Positions 33,115-41,731 of a stretch of 51,934 nucleotides of DNA are shown one piece after another (the first letter of the stretch is position 1; every line of letters starts with the position of its first letter). This stretch comes from JBNKFQ01 sp050289385 (lineage in GTDB: Bacteria > Pseudomonadota > Gammaproteobacteria > Pseudomonadales > Porticoccaceae). A program made the position numbers and the translations under genes. Location: the NCBI GenBank assembly GCA_050289385.1, contig JBNKFQ010000192.1, forward strand, positions 1-51,934, given 5' to 3'. Under the pieces are notes generated by a model. That model ran no database searches and was not told where the DNA came from. It worked only from the letters and a program-made list of their open reading frames with translations.

Positions 33115-34515
33115 ATGGATGCCGCGTCTTTATTCGAAGCACAAACGCAATCCTTGCCCCTTTCTCAAACAGAATCTGAAGTTTTAATCCTTGACTCCCA
33201 CACACTTAAGGATCTCGAAATTTTTGCGTCAGAAACCGGGGAAGCCAGTCTCTTCGAGTTTTGCAATCTGTCAAAGACCGAAGGCGGGGCCAGGGCATTG
33301 CGGCAGCGTATGGAGCGTCCATGGTCAAATGCAGACCGCATTCTGTCCACACAGGAGTCCCTCTCGTTCATACTTGCACAGCGGCAGGCCTTTGAAAAAT
33401 TGCCGTCTTCGTACGCTTGCAGCCGCGTGGAACGCTATATAAACGAGATTTTTCCAGTTGTTGAGCATGAGAACCTGCTGGAGTTCTGTTTTAATGCCTT
33501 TTCTTTGTGGGCCAATGATGATCGCCACTATATGAGTATCGTGCGCGGCACGCAGTTCGCGTGCAAGCTGATCCAGTCATTACGGCGTTTTGCTGAACAG
33601 GTTGAGCTGTTGTCGCCAGTTGGTGAGGTGACTCCTCTTATTGAGGAAATGAGGACACTGCTTGCTCACACAAGGTTGTCCCGGATCCCTGATCAGGAGA
33701 TTGGTGGTTGGGCCTGGAAAATTCTGCGTCTTGATCAGGATTTGCGATTGCATGAAAAAGAAACGATAACCCGATTGTTACAGATTGTTTATGAGGTGGA
33801 TGCGCTTGTTGCGATGGCAGATGTCACCCACAAGCACGGGTTTGTCTTGCCGCGTATCAAGGATGGCTCGTTTGGTGTGCATGCCGAGGGTCTGGTGCAT
33901 CCGTTTGTGGAAAATGCGGTGGCCAATCCGGTCGAACTGAGCCAGGAACGACGCGTACTCTTTTTGACCGGGCCGAATATGGCTGGCAAAACAACTTATC
34001 TGCGCGCCTTCGCCACGGCGTTTTATCTGGCCCACCTTGGGATGGGCGTACCCGCAAGCAGCTTTACTTTTGTGCCAGCACAGCGACTCTTCAGTTCTAT
34101 CTCACTAAACGACAACCTGCGCAGCGGCGTGAGTTATTTTCGAGCCGAGGCGCTGCGTGTGAAGGCTATCGCTCAAGCCATTGCGGGGGGTTACCGCGTC
34201 GTCGCGCTTATGGATGAGCCCTTCAAGGGCACGAATGTTAAAGACGCACTTGATGCCTCTCTGAGAATTCTGGAACGTTTCGCGTCTAAAGAGGGTTGTT
34301 TGTTTGTGTTCTCTTCACATTTGATCGAATTAAGTGAGAAGTTGAATATTGCGGACCAGATTGACTGCCGCTTTTTCGAAGCAGACGAAGGTGAGGGCCG
34401 CTTGCGCTTTGATTATCTGTTGCGTTCCGGTATTTCCAGCCAGCGGCTCGGCATGCGCGTGCTGCGCGAGGAAGGAGTATTTGATTTGCTGGACGAAAGT
34501 TCGGTAAAAAAATAA
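33115..34515 (+). CDS. MutS-related ATPase lacking the mismatch-recognition domain
   Basis: A 466-residue MutS-family ATPase. The middle is a MutS lever/core-like region starting LFEFCNLSKTEGGARALRQR. The C-terminal ATPase has Walker A TGPNMAGKT (residues 285-293), Walker B ALMDEPFKGTN (D367, E368) and the switch segment FVFSSHLIELSE. The N-terminal mismatch-binding domain with its Phe-x-Glu motif is absent, and so is a Smr nuclease domain. It therefore belongs with the MutS-like proteins of uncertain role, which may act on branched DNA or in recombination rather than in mismatch repair. The ATG at 33115 is chosen for its GGGAGAAG site; upstream in-frame starts exist. Confidence 0.85.
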   Translation: MDAASLFEAQTQSLPLSQTESEVLILDSHTLKDLEIFASETGEASLFEFCNLSKTEGGARALRQRMERPWSNADRILSTQESLSFILAQRQAFEKLPSSYACSRVERYINEIFPVVEHENLLEFCFNAFSLWANDDRHYMSIVRGTQFACKLIQSLRRFAEQVELLSPVGEVTPLIEEMRTLLAHTRLSRIPDQEIGGWAWKILRLDQDLRLHEKETITRLLQIVYEVDALVAMADVTHKHGFVLPRIKDGSFGVHAEGLVHPFVENAVANPVELSQERRVLFLTGPNMAGKTTYLRAFATAFYLAHLGMGVPASSFTFVPAQRLFSSISLNDNLRSGVSYFRAEALRVKAIAQAIAGGYRVVALMDEPFKGTNVKDALDASLRILERFASKEGCLFVFSSHLIELSEKLNIADQIDCRFFEADEGEGRLRFDYLLRSGISSQRLGMRVLREEGVFDLLDESSVKK

Positions 34516-34630
34516 AGCTTGCTTTTGTCTCTAAAATACAAAAAATCATCCACCTGCGACAATTTGCCACATTCCCGGGTTGCTGATCGTCCGATAGAAT
34601 TCGCCGCTTACTCACCAATCGGAACTCCCT

Positions 34631-36859
34631 GTGAAATTCCCTATGAAGTATCGCAAGCATATACTCGCGGTTGGATCAGTTTGCATGACGCAGATCTGCT
34701 GTGCGCAGGATCACGTCGAAGAAGTTACAGTGATCGCCGAACAAATTTTCAAGGACACCACAGTGGTTAGTCCAACATCAAAAATTACCGCCGAGGACCT
34801 GGAATCCATAAACTTGCTGACCGCGGAAGACGCTGTCGCCTACGAGCCAAGCCTGGTAATTCGCCGTCGTTATGTCGGGGACCCCAACGGGGTAATGGGA
34901 ATACGTGGGGCAGGCATGTTCCAGACTGCCCGCAGTCTTGTGTTTGCGGATGGTTTGCCGCTTCACTACCTGCTGCAAACGCGTTGGTCCGGGTCTCCAC
35001 GCTGGTCGCTGGTTGGTCCCAATGAAATTGAAACAGCGGAAGTTATCTACGGGCCTTATTCGGCTGAATACAGCGGCAATGCCATGGGTGGTGTGGTGGA
35101 TATCAAGACCCGTACACCTGACCGGCGCCGTTTTAATATGCAGGGTACTTTGATGAACCAGCAATATGATGTGCTGGGTACGAACGGCAGTTTTGGCGGT
35201 AACAAAGTGTTTATGTCCTATGAGGATCGCCTTGGCGACTTCACTGTTTTCGGGTCGTACAATAGGTTGCGCAATGAAAGTCAGCCAATGACTAATTATT
35301 TTCTTGACACTGCCGACGTTGCCGAAATGGATGCGGCGGGAGTTACCGGATATATTCACGGCCAAAACAGTGATGGCGACGATGTCATTTACATCGGTGA
35401 TTCGGGCGCTGAACAGTCAACTTCCGAGCTTTACAAACTGAAACTGGGGTATGACCTGGGTAGTCTCCAGTTGCGCGGTACGATCGCCTTTGAACAACGC
35501 ACTCGCGAAGAAAATGACAAAAACAATTACCTGACCGATGTGGCGGGCAATACCAACTGGGATTTTGGTGGCGGTAATTTTCAGAACCGGTTTCAACAGC
35601 GCGAAAGTTTGTTATTGGGCTTCGGAGTGAGTGGTGAACTCGGTTCCGACTGGGTTTACGACATTTACGCTACCGATTTTGCTATTCAAAAAGATGAAGA
35701 AACAGCCACAGGGCTAAATCCGCAAGACCCGGCTTTTGGCAACCGTAATGGTCGGTTGACCGCCTACGGTGATACGGGCTGGAACACACTGGATATCAAG
35801 CTGGGCACACAGCATCTGTTTGGCAACGAAAATATGCGTTTGTCCGCAGGCTATTATCTGGACAGCTATACACTGGAGATCAAGCCGAGTGACATCGATG
35901 CAATCACTGGAGAATATATTGGTGATCGCGCAAAGAGCCGTGGCAAGACAGGCACTCAAGCGCTGTTCGCCCAATGGGGTTATGCTATCGGTTCAAAGTG
36001 GGACCTGGCGCTGGGGCTGCGTTACGAAGACTGGGAAACCAGTGAGGGTTTCTATAACAACAACGATGCCCCCGATCGTTCAAAGAAAGGCTTTTCACCC
36101 AAGTTTTCGCTGGCGTATATGCCCACAGATTTGCTGACCGTTCGCTACTCTCTGGCGCGGGCGTTGCGGTTTCCGATTGCCGAAGAGCTTTATCGCAATG
36201 AAGAAGCATCAACAGGCATTCTGGTGGCAGACGCCAGCCTCGCGCCGGAAGAGGGCATACATCACAACCTGATGTTTGATAGCCAACTGGAAAATGGCTT
36301 GTTGCGCGTTAATCTGTTTTATGACTTTGTTGATAATACCATCTACAACCAGAGAGGCACGATCAATGATGGGGGGGTAAACGTGGCAGTTTCCACCTTC
36401 CTGGCGATAGACAAAGTGGAAACAAAAGGCATTGAGTTGATCGTCAACCGTCGGCAGTTGTTTGGTTCCAGACTTGCCATGCGATTTAACACCACCTGGA
36501 CCGATGCCTCCATTGTAAAAAATACAGCCAATCCGGCGATTGAAGGCAAGAACGTACCCCGTATTCCCGAATGGCGCGCAAACTTGATTTTGTCGTATCA
36601 GGTTACTGATAATGCGGAGTTCAGTACCAGCTTTCGCTATGCCAGTAATTCTTTTGGCAACCTGGATAACAGCGATATGGCATCCGAGGTTTACGGTGCT
36701 ATTGATCAATACTTTTTTGTCAATATGAAAGCCAATTGGCGCATAAATGGCAACGCCGGTTTGTCGCTGGGCGTTGACAATTTGTTTGATGACCTGGCGT
36801 ATGTCGCCCATCCATGGCCCTCGCGCACGGCGTATTTCGAAGCGAGATACAGTTTTTAG
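34631..36859 (+). CDS. TonB-dependent outer-membrane receptor, probable metal/siderophore uptake
   Basis: A 742-residue TonB-dependent receptor with a short signal peptide (cleavage near CCA-QDHVEE), TonB-box-like VEEVTVIAE, and a plug with IETAEVIYGPYSAEYSGNA and GGVVDIKTR. The barrel ends in FEARYSF. There is no STN domain, so it should not signal to a sigma factor. The neighbouring downstream gene encodes a PepSY membrane protein, a pairing typical of iron or other metal uptake loci; the ligand cannot be read from sequence. GTG at 34631 has a weak GGA site; an ATG at 34643 is a reasonable alternative. I looked for a Fur box upstream and did not find a convincing one. Confidence 0.9.
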   Translation: MKFPMKYRKHILAVGSVCMTQICCAQDHVEEVTVIAEQIFKDTTVVSPTSKITAEDLESINLLTAEDAVAYEPSLVIRRRYVGDPNGVMGIRGAGMFQTARSLVFADGLPLHYLLQTRWSGSPRWSLVGPNEIETAEVIYGPYSAEYSGNAMGGVVDIKTRTPDRRRFNMQGTLMNQQYDVLGTNGSFGGNKVFMSYEDRLGDFTVFGSYNRLRNESQPMTNYFLDTADVAEMDAAGVTGYIHGQNSDGDDVIYIGDSGAEQSTSELYKLKLGYDLGSLQLRGTIAFEQRTREENDKNNYLTDVAGNTNWDFGGGNFQNRFQQRESLLLGFGVSGELGSDWVYDIYATDFAIQKDEETATGLNPQDPAFGNRNGRLTAYGDTGWNTLDIKLGTQHLFGNENMRLSAGYYLDSYTLEIKPSDIDAITGEYIGDRAKSRGKTGTQALFAQWGYAIGSKWDLALGLRYEDWETSEGFYNNNDAPDRSKKGFSPKFSLAYMPTDLLTVRYSLARALRFPIAEELYRNEEASTGILVADASLAPEEGIHHNLMFDSQLENGLLRVNLFYDFVDNTIYNQRGTINDGGVNVAVSTFLAIDKVETKGIELIVNRRQLFGSRLAMRFNTTWTDASIVKNTANPAIEGKNVPRIPEWRANLILSYQVTDNAEFSTSFRYASNSFGNLDNSDMASEVYGAIDQYFFVNMKANWRINGNAGLSLGVDNLFDDLAYVAHPWPSRTAYFEARYSF

Positions 36860-36889
36860 ATTCTGGCCTTTAGAAAACAAAAATACATA

Positions 36890-38299
36890 ATGACAAAAAT
36901 ACGTTATTCAAATCTTCAGGTACGTGTATGGCGTTGGCACTTTGTAGCTGGCTTGATGGTGTTGCCATTTGCGGTATTGCTGGCTATCAGTGGCGCGGTT
37001 TATGTGTTTAAACCCCAGATTACCCATTTAAAAGAAAGCGAGATAGCGAATAATGCGCCAGCGGTAAAAGCCGGCGCGGTCGTTATGTCAGCCGATGCGT
37101 TGCTGAATGGTCTTCACAAACTTTATCCCGGAGCGGTATTCAAGCGCTTTACACTGGCAAAAGAGAATGATCGCAGCGTTGAAATAGAGCTGGATCATTC
37201 CGGTAACAAGCGCATTTACCGGGTTGATAAGTACACGGGAAATGTGCTTTTTTCCCAGGATAAAAACACGCAATTTCTACATCTGATTAAAAAGCTTCAC
37301 GGTGAGTTACTCGGTGGTAATGCCGGCTCTTATCTGGTGGAGCTAATGGCTTGCTGGATGATTGTATTGATTATTACCGGTATTTACCTGTGGTTGCCTC
37401 GCCATGAAACAAGTTTTTTCAAGGCATTGAGAACCACTCTGGTGCCTGAATTGGGTAATAGCTCAAAGCGACGTTTTTGGCAAAGATTGCATGGTGCGGT
37501 CGGATTGTGGGTTAGTCTGGTGGTTTTAACGCTGTTGGTGTCTGGATTACCCTGGACTCAGGTTTGGGGTGGTGGATTCAAACAAGTGCAAAAGCTGATG
37601 GCGTGGAATGACCCCGGGCAGAAGAGCATGATTACTTTGAAATCGGGTGAAAACAGTATTGCGAAAGGAAGCGAAAAGGTTGATGTTGACATAGGTAGTG
37701 AGCTTTGGGCTTTGCGGTCGGATGAGGAATATAGCGTTGATCTGGAATCGAAACCCGGTACTTTTCCGGCCAGGCAATTTACGCTTTCGCAAGTTGTGGC
37801 CAATGCCCAGGCTCTGCAATGGCCTGACCCCGTAGAGATTACACCACCGAAAAGTGGTCGAGGCGTCTGGACAGTAAGGTCCATGACACAAGATCGCCCC
37901 CGCCGTGCCACGGTCCATTATGATCTCTGGAGTGGTGAAGAAATTATGCGAATCAATTTTTCCGACTATCATCCAGTTAAAAAAATAACGTCGTATGGTA
38001 TTGCGTTTCATGAAGGCGCGCTTTTTGGACCGTTGAACCAATTGCTGTGTTTGTTAGCGGCTATTGGCGTGATATTTGTTGCGGTAAGTGGCGGTATGAT
38101 GTGGTGGAAGCGCAGGCCGTCCGGGCAATTAGGTATACCGAAATTGCCAGTGGATTTCAGGCTTGGGCGAGGAGTGATCGCGATTGTCGTGTTATTGGCG
38201 ACGTTGCTGCCAATGGTGGCTATCAGTTTGATTATTGTGCTGTCCGCTGAATATATCTGGTCATTGGTGGTCTCTGACAAAAAGGTCATTAAATATTGA
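36890..38299 (+). CDS. PepSY-associated transmembrane protein (PiuB/FoxB-like)
   Basis: A 469-residue inner-membrane protein of the PepSY_TM family. A first membrane segment (FVAGLMVLPFAVLLAISGAVYVF) is followed by a periplasmic PepSY domain. A second helix pair follows (WMIVLIITGIYLWLPRH), then a helix with WVSLVVLTLLVSGLPW, a second periplasmic PepSY region and C-terminal helices (LLCLLAAIGVIFVAVSGGMMWW). Relatives next to siderophore receptors (FoxB, PiuB) are linked to reductive release of iron in or near the periplasm. It follows the receptor gene by 30 bases on the same strand and should be co-transcribed. A weak intrinsic terminator follows. Confidence 0.88.
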   Translation: MTKIRYSNLQVRVWRWHFVAGLMVLPFAVLLAISGAVYVFKPQITHLKESEIANNAPAVKAGAVVMSADALLNGLHKLYPGAVFKRFTLAKENDRSVEIELDHSGNKRIYRVDKYTGNVLFSQDKNTQFLHLIKKLHGELLGGNAGSYLVELMACWMIVLIITGIYLWLPRHETSFFKALRTTLVPELGNSSKRRFWQRLHGAVGLWVSLVVLTLLVSGLPWTQVWGGGFKQVQKLMAWNDPGQKSMITLKSGENSIAKGSEKVDVDIGSELWALRSDEEYSVDLESKPGTFPARQFTLSQVVANAQALQWPDPVEITPPKSGRGVWTVRSMTQDRPRRATVHYDLWSGEEIMRINFSDYHPVKKITSYGIAFHEGALFGPLNQLLCLLAAIGVIFVAVSGGMMWWKRRPSGQLGIPKLPVDFRLGRGVIAIVVLLATLLPMVAISLIIVLSAEYIWSLVVSDKKVIKY

Positions 38300-38373
38300 T
38301 GAATTTGCTATAGAGAGTAATATCTGGTTAACAGATTTGCTTGCCAATAACGGAAAAGCAGATTCAGAAAAAC

Positions 38374-38415
38374 AGGGCATTATGTTTTTACCAAGTCTTG
38401 TATTCTGCCCTTTTT
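38374..38415 (+). terminator. Weak terminator after the PepSY gene
   Basis: AGGGCA (38374-38379) and TGCCCT (38406-38411) form a short stem with a long loop, followed by a run of five T. The form is weak but the place, between convergent genes, is right. Confidence 0.45.
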
Positions 38416-38431
38416 CGCTAATTTGTGTTGG

Positions 38432-39145
38432 TCAGAACGGAAGTCTCGAGTACCAGGCATGGATTAAAAGAGTCTGAAAGAACAATACAGGAGTGTCAAA
38501 GCCACTAACCTTGATCATTGATTCAATTTCTTGCAATGGCAGTAAAGCCACATCCTGCCCGATGGATGCACTGAGTTTTTCGATTTCTTCAGCAGGCATA
38601 TCGCAATACTTCCACGATCGTACCCAAATCTGAAAAAGGCTTTCATAGGTTGCTGCAGACATGTCAGAGGCCAGATCAGCGTTTATCAAATACCCGCCGG
38701 GGGTCAGCCGCTCGGCTATTTGACAGAAAAAGCTCTGTCGCTCTCGGGTTTTTGTAAGAAAATGAGAAACCAGAATGGATGTTGCTGCATGAAAAGGAGC
38801 TGACTCGGGCAGTGAATCCAGATATCCCTGGTGGAAATTGCAGCGAGATGCTATACCAGCCTCCTCAACTCGTCGCCGACAAATACTGAGCATCGGCGCA
38901 GCTGGTTCCACGGCGGTGAATTGCCATTGCGGGAACGCTCGGGCAAGATCAAGCAACTCCGCACCTGTACCAACACCGACACAGAGGATATGTGCGTTGG
39001 CAGGCAGCTCGGAGAGCACCAGATGCATAAGTAGATGAAGTGCGTCGCGCATTGGTGCAAGCTTGGCGAACCGATCGTCATAAGATGAGGCCCGCTCTTT
39101 GTCAAAGATAACAGGTGATTTTTGGTCTTGCTTGGTTTTATCCAT
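38432..39145 (-). CDS. Class I SAM-dependent methyltransferase
   Basis: A 237-residue methyltransferase with the Rossmann-type SAM-binding motif I ILCVGVGTGAELLDLA, motif II FTAVEPAAPML and a post-motif LTPGGYLINADL. The middle HFLTKTRERQSFFCQIAERL is common in uncharacterised small-molecule methyltransferases. The substrate is unknown. The ATG at 39145 (MDKTKQDQK) is preferred to one 15 codons upstream, which would leave almost no room for a promoter. It is divergent from the exported SRPBCC gene. Confidence 0.85.
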   Translation of the reverse strand: MDKTKQDQKSPVIFDKERASSYDDRFAKLAPMRDALHLLMHLVLSELPANAHILCVGVGTGAELLDLARAFPQWQFTAVEPAAPMLSICRRRVEEAGIASRCNFHQGYLDSLPESAPFHAATSILVSHFLTKTRERQSFFCQIAERLTPGGYLINADLASDMSAATYESLFQIWVRSWKYCDMPAEEIEKLSASIGQDVALLPLQEIESMIKVSGFDTPVLFFQTLLIHAWYSRLPF

Positions 39146-39281
39146 CAGGCAATGCTGTCCATGAGTAAAAGTGTGGCCTGTGTTATACATGACAGTGTGT
39201 TATTTAGACAATACTGTAATGCGGTGAATGAGTGAGTTGGTGATTATACTGAATTATGATCCGCTCTGTACGGGATCAATT

Positions 39282-39830
39282 ATGAGATATTATATCAGTG
39301 CATCTGGATTTTTTCGTTTGGTGTTGCTGTTGATTTACTGGAGTGTGTTTTTCAGCTCAGCAGCGTATTCCGAGGTGATAGACAAAGCCAACGACGGTTT
39401 TTATATCAAAGTCACGACAACAGTCGATTCTACCTCGGAACAGGCTTACCAGAAGTTCTTGCAGATTGGGCAATGGTGGGACCCTGATCATACCTGGTTT
39501 GGCGATGCGGAAGGGTTGTATCTCGAACCGGGAGCTGGCGGATGTTTTTGTGAAGTCAGTGGTGAGAAGTCTATTTTGCATCTGCTGGTCAGTTATGTAA
39601 ATCCCGATAATGAAATACGCATGTTGGGTGGCTTGGGGCCTTTGCAAACGATGGGGTTACAAGGTGTACTTACCTTTACCTTCAATTCTGCACCAGACAA
39701 TAAAACACAGATAACACACGAATATCGTGTGTCGGGTTACGCTGAAGGCGGTTTGGAAAAACTCGCAGATATAGTAGACAAAGTACAAACTCTCCAGGTG
39801 ACGCGGCTGGCAGCATTTGTAAAGAATTGA
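39282..39830 (+). CDS. Exported SRPBCC/START-like domain protein
   Basis: A 182-residue protein with a signal peptide (FRLVLLLIYWSVFFSSAAYS) and a START-like/SRPBCC fold. Typical features are VDSTSEQAYQKFLQIGQWWDP near the start of the fold, LYLEPGAGGCFCE in the middle, and a long C-terminal helix (LEKLADIVDKVQTLQVTRLAAF). The fold forms a deep hydrophobic pocket for lipids or small molecules. Most relatives are cytosolic, so export is notable. The ATG at 39282 puts the signal peptide at the N-terminus. Function unknown. Confidence 0.8.
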   Translation: MRYYISASGFFRLVLLLIYWSVFFSSAAYSEVIDKANDGFYIKVTTTVDSTSEQAYQKFLQIGQWWDPDHTWFGDAEGLYLEPGAGGCFCEVSGEKSILHLLVSYVNPDNEIRMLGGLGPLQTMGLQGVLTFTFNSAPDNKTQITHEYRVSGYAEGGLEKLADIVDKVQTLQVTRLAAFVKN

Positions 39831-39843
39831 AGTTTTGGAAACC

Positions 39844-39884
39844 AAGGGGGTAGAGTGCTTGAAAAATCAATGACTCTGACCCTT
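39844..39884 (+). repeat. 41-bp REP-like palindrome, copy 1
   Basis: A 41-base imperfect palindrome beginning AAGGG and ending TGACTCTGACCCTT, with AGAGT and ACTCT as inner arms. A second copy with about six substitutions is at 46967-47007. It lies 14 bases after the SRPBCC stop. Short hairpins of this type are usually spread by REP-associated transposases; no such gene is in the window. Confidence 0.75.
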
Positions 39885-39894
39885 TTGGGTATCA

Positions 39895-40015
39895 AGGGAC
39901 AGGCACTCAAAAGATTTTAGTGTCTTGCTTTATTGTCAGATAAAAACAAGCGATCTTGGCCACGCATCTCGCCATAACACATTAATTTTTATCATATTAC
40001 CGAGTGCCTGTCCTT
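39895..40015. repeat. 121-bp inverted-repeat element
   Basis: GACAGGCACTC (39898-39908) and GAGTGCCTGTC (40002-40012) are perfect 11-bp inverted ends, extended to about 14 bp with AAGG flanks. The A/T-rich interior has no reading frame. The form fits a small non-autonomous insertion element. It adjoins the 41-bp palindrome on its left and transposase debris on its right. Confidence 0.65.
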
Positions 40016-40049
40016 TTGTTTTTTGAAGGAGTACTAGGGGCGTTGACAA

Positions 40050-40145
40050 TTATTTCAGCCAAATTATAGACGCCACCAGGTGAAGCAGGGACAAATAGTT
40101 ACGAGCCAGCCTGTCGTAGCGGGTTGCCGTTCTACGAAGCTGCTT
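40050..40145 (-). pseudogene. 3'-terminal remnant of an IS5-family transposase
   Basis: Read on the minus strand, 31 codons ending in a stop at 40050 encode QLRRTATRYDRLARN and then YLSLLHLVASIIWLK, a close match to the C-terminus of IS5-group DDE transposases. In-frame stop codons lie immediately upstream, so only the tail remains. About a dozen bases past the stop, CTAG is followed by GGGCGTTGAC, which fits a target site and terminal repeat of that family. It is non-functional debris between an exported protein gene and the MocR gene. Confidence 0.75.
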
Positions 40146-40173
40146 TTACTATTGATAAAACTCCAAAATTCTT

Positions 40174-41640
40174 TTATTGGGAGCAGAACTGCATAACTGT
40201 GTGCTGAAAGGTTTTTATTCCCTGTTCAATATCTTCGGCTTTAATATGCCCAAAGCCCAGGCTTATCCCGCATTGTTTTAAAGGCTTGTTATAAAAATCG
40301 CCTACGAGCTGAGCTGCTACCGAGTTTTTGTGGAGTTTATCAGATAGCTCTTCGGCGCAGCTTGCCTCTACCTGATTAAGCCATAAAAGAATGTGCAAGC
40401 CGGTATTACTGCCTTCTATTTTTATGTCGTTTCCGGAAAAGTATTTTTCCAGGCTGTACAACAAAAGGTCTCGTCGTTTCGAGTATACCCTGCGCATACG
40501 GCGAAGATGCTGATGATGACAACCCTCTGTCATCCAAAGAGCCAGCGCCCGTTGCTGTATGGGGTGAGACTCCACATCCGCTATCCACCGCAGTGCGACA
40601 AAGGGAGTAACCAGAGACTCAGGGAGGACAACATAACCAGCGCGCAGAGCAGGCGAAAGGACTTTGGAAAAAGTGCCTACATAAACAGTGTGATCGTAAT
40701 GATCAATTCCCTGTATCGCTTCTACGAGCTTTCCGTCGTAACGAAATTCACTATCGTAATCGTCTTCGATAATGCACGTATTGTTTGCCTTGGCCCATTC
40801 GACAAGCGCCATTCTCCTGGAAAGTGACATAATGCTGCCGGTGGGGAATTGGTGGGACGGAGTGATACAAATCAGCTTGGCACCGCCTTGTAGCTTTTTC
40901 AATTCATCCGTTTTTATACCTTCTTTATCGACATCGATATATGCAATTTTTGCCTGACATGATGAAAACGCAAGTTTTGCACCAAAGTAACAGGGGTCTT
41001 CCATGACTGCCATGTCTCCGGGGTTGAGCAGAATCCGCCCAAGCAAGTCGAAAGCCTGTTGTGATCCGTTGGTGATGACAATGTTTTCCGCGCTGCATAT
41101 GCAGTTACGGGTTCTTTGAAGGTGGTCTGCAATAGCTTGGCGTAGTGGGTAATAACCCTGAGGATCTCGAAGGTCCTTACTGAACTCTTTTGTGCTTATA
41201 TTTAAAAGCCTTCTCCAAATCTGGTTGCTGCGTCTGTCCATTTGTACGCTGCCCATACTGAAATCATATTGGAACGACAAGCTCTTGTTTTTGGTTATGG
41301 CATTGAACATCGCTCCAAATTGTTGGCTGACTATATTCCCGGTATCAGACAAACGAGCTTTATGGGCCTTTTTCCTGGAGTATGAATCCGGTGTTCGGGT
41401 CTTCTGCGAAAGCTTACTAACGTAAGTACCAGAACCGGATATTGTGTATAGATACCCCTCTGATATGAGCTGATCGTACGCCAGTAATACGGTAGTGCGA
41501 GATACGCCAAGATCCCGCGCCAGCTCTCGGGTTGCGGGTAATTTGTAACACGCTCTGAGTTCTCCTGAGAGTACCTTGTCCCTCAGTTTTTCGTAGATTT
41601 GGCGGTGCAATGGCTGTGAATTATTCAGCGGAATCAACAT
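40174..41640 (-). CDS. MocR/PdxR-family transcriptional regulator
   Basis: A 488-residue regulator that joins an N-terminal GntR-type winged helix (about residues 10-75, LPATRELARDLGVSRTTVLL then YDQLISEGYL) to a fold-type I aminotransferase-like domain. The PLP lysine is in VGTFSKVLSPALRAGY, and the cofactor contacts DPCYFGAK and EDDYDSEFRYDG are present. MocR proteins sense PLP-linked amines or amino acids and control a neighbouring gene. Here the divergent gene encodes an exported cupin, the likely target. The ATG at 41640 (MLIPLNNSQPLHRQIY) is the family-typical start. Confidence 0.93.
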   Translation of the reverse strand: MLIPLNNSQPLHRQIYEKLRDKVLSGELRACYKLPATRELARDLGVSRTTVLLAYDQLISEGYLYTISGSGTYVSKLSQKTRTPDSYSRKKAHKARLSDTGNIVSQQFGAMFNAITKNKSLSFQYDFSMGSVQMDRRSNQIWRRLLNISTKEFSKDLRDPQGYYPLRQAIADHLQRTRNCICSAENIVITNGSQQAFDLLGRILLNPGDMAVMEDPCYFGAKLAFSSCQAKIAYIDVDKEGIKTDELKKLQGGAKLICITPSHQFPTGSIMSLSRRMALVEWAKANNTCIIEDDYDSEFRYDGKLVEAIQGIDHYDHTVYVGTFSKVLSPALRAGYVVLPESLVTPFVALRWIADVESHPIQQRALALWMTEGCHHQHLRRMRRVYSKRRDLLLYSLEKYFSGNDIKIEGSNTGLHILLWLNQVEASCAEELSDKLHKNSVAAQLVGDFYNKPLKQCGISLGFGHIKAEDIEQGIKTFQHTVMQFCSQ

Positions 41641-41642
41641 AG

Positions 41643-41687
41643 GTGGTATGGTAATAATAATAAAAAGTGGATATATGATAATACCAC
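41643..41687. promoter_or_regulatory. Inverted repeat in the MocR-cupin intergenic region
   Basis: GTGGTAT (41643-41649) and ATACCAC (41681-41687) are perfect inverted copies placed 31 bases apart in the 91-base gap between divergent genes. This is a candidate binding site for the MocR-type regulator. Such regulators often bind paired sites at divergent promoters. Confidence 0.5.
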
Positions 41688-41731
41688 AATATTGGGTAGC
41701 TTTACTCCTGATCTTACACAGGAGAACCATC

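Noticed and set aside
34516..34630. Fur box before the TonB receptor with the PepSY partner
   Set aside because: No stretch resembles GATAATGATAATCATTATC closely enough, so iron control is not claimed.
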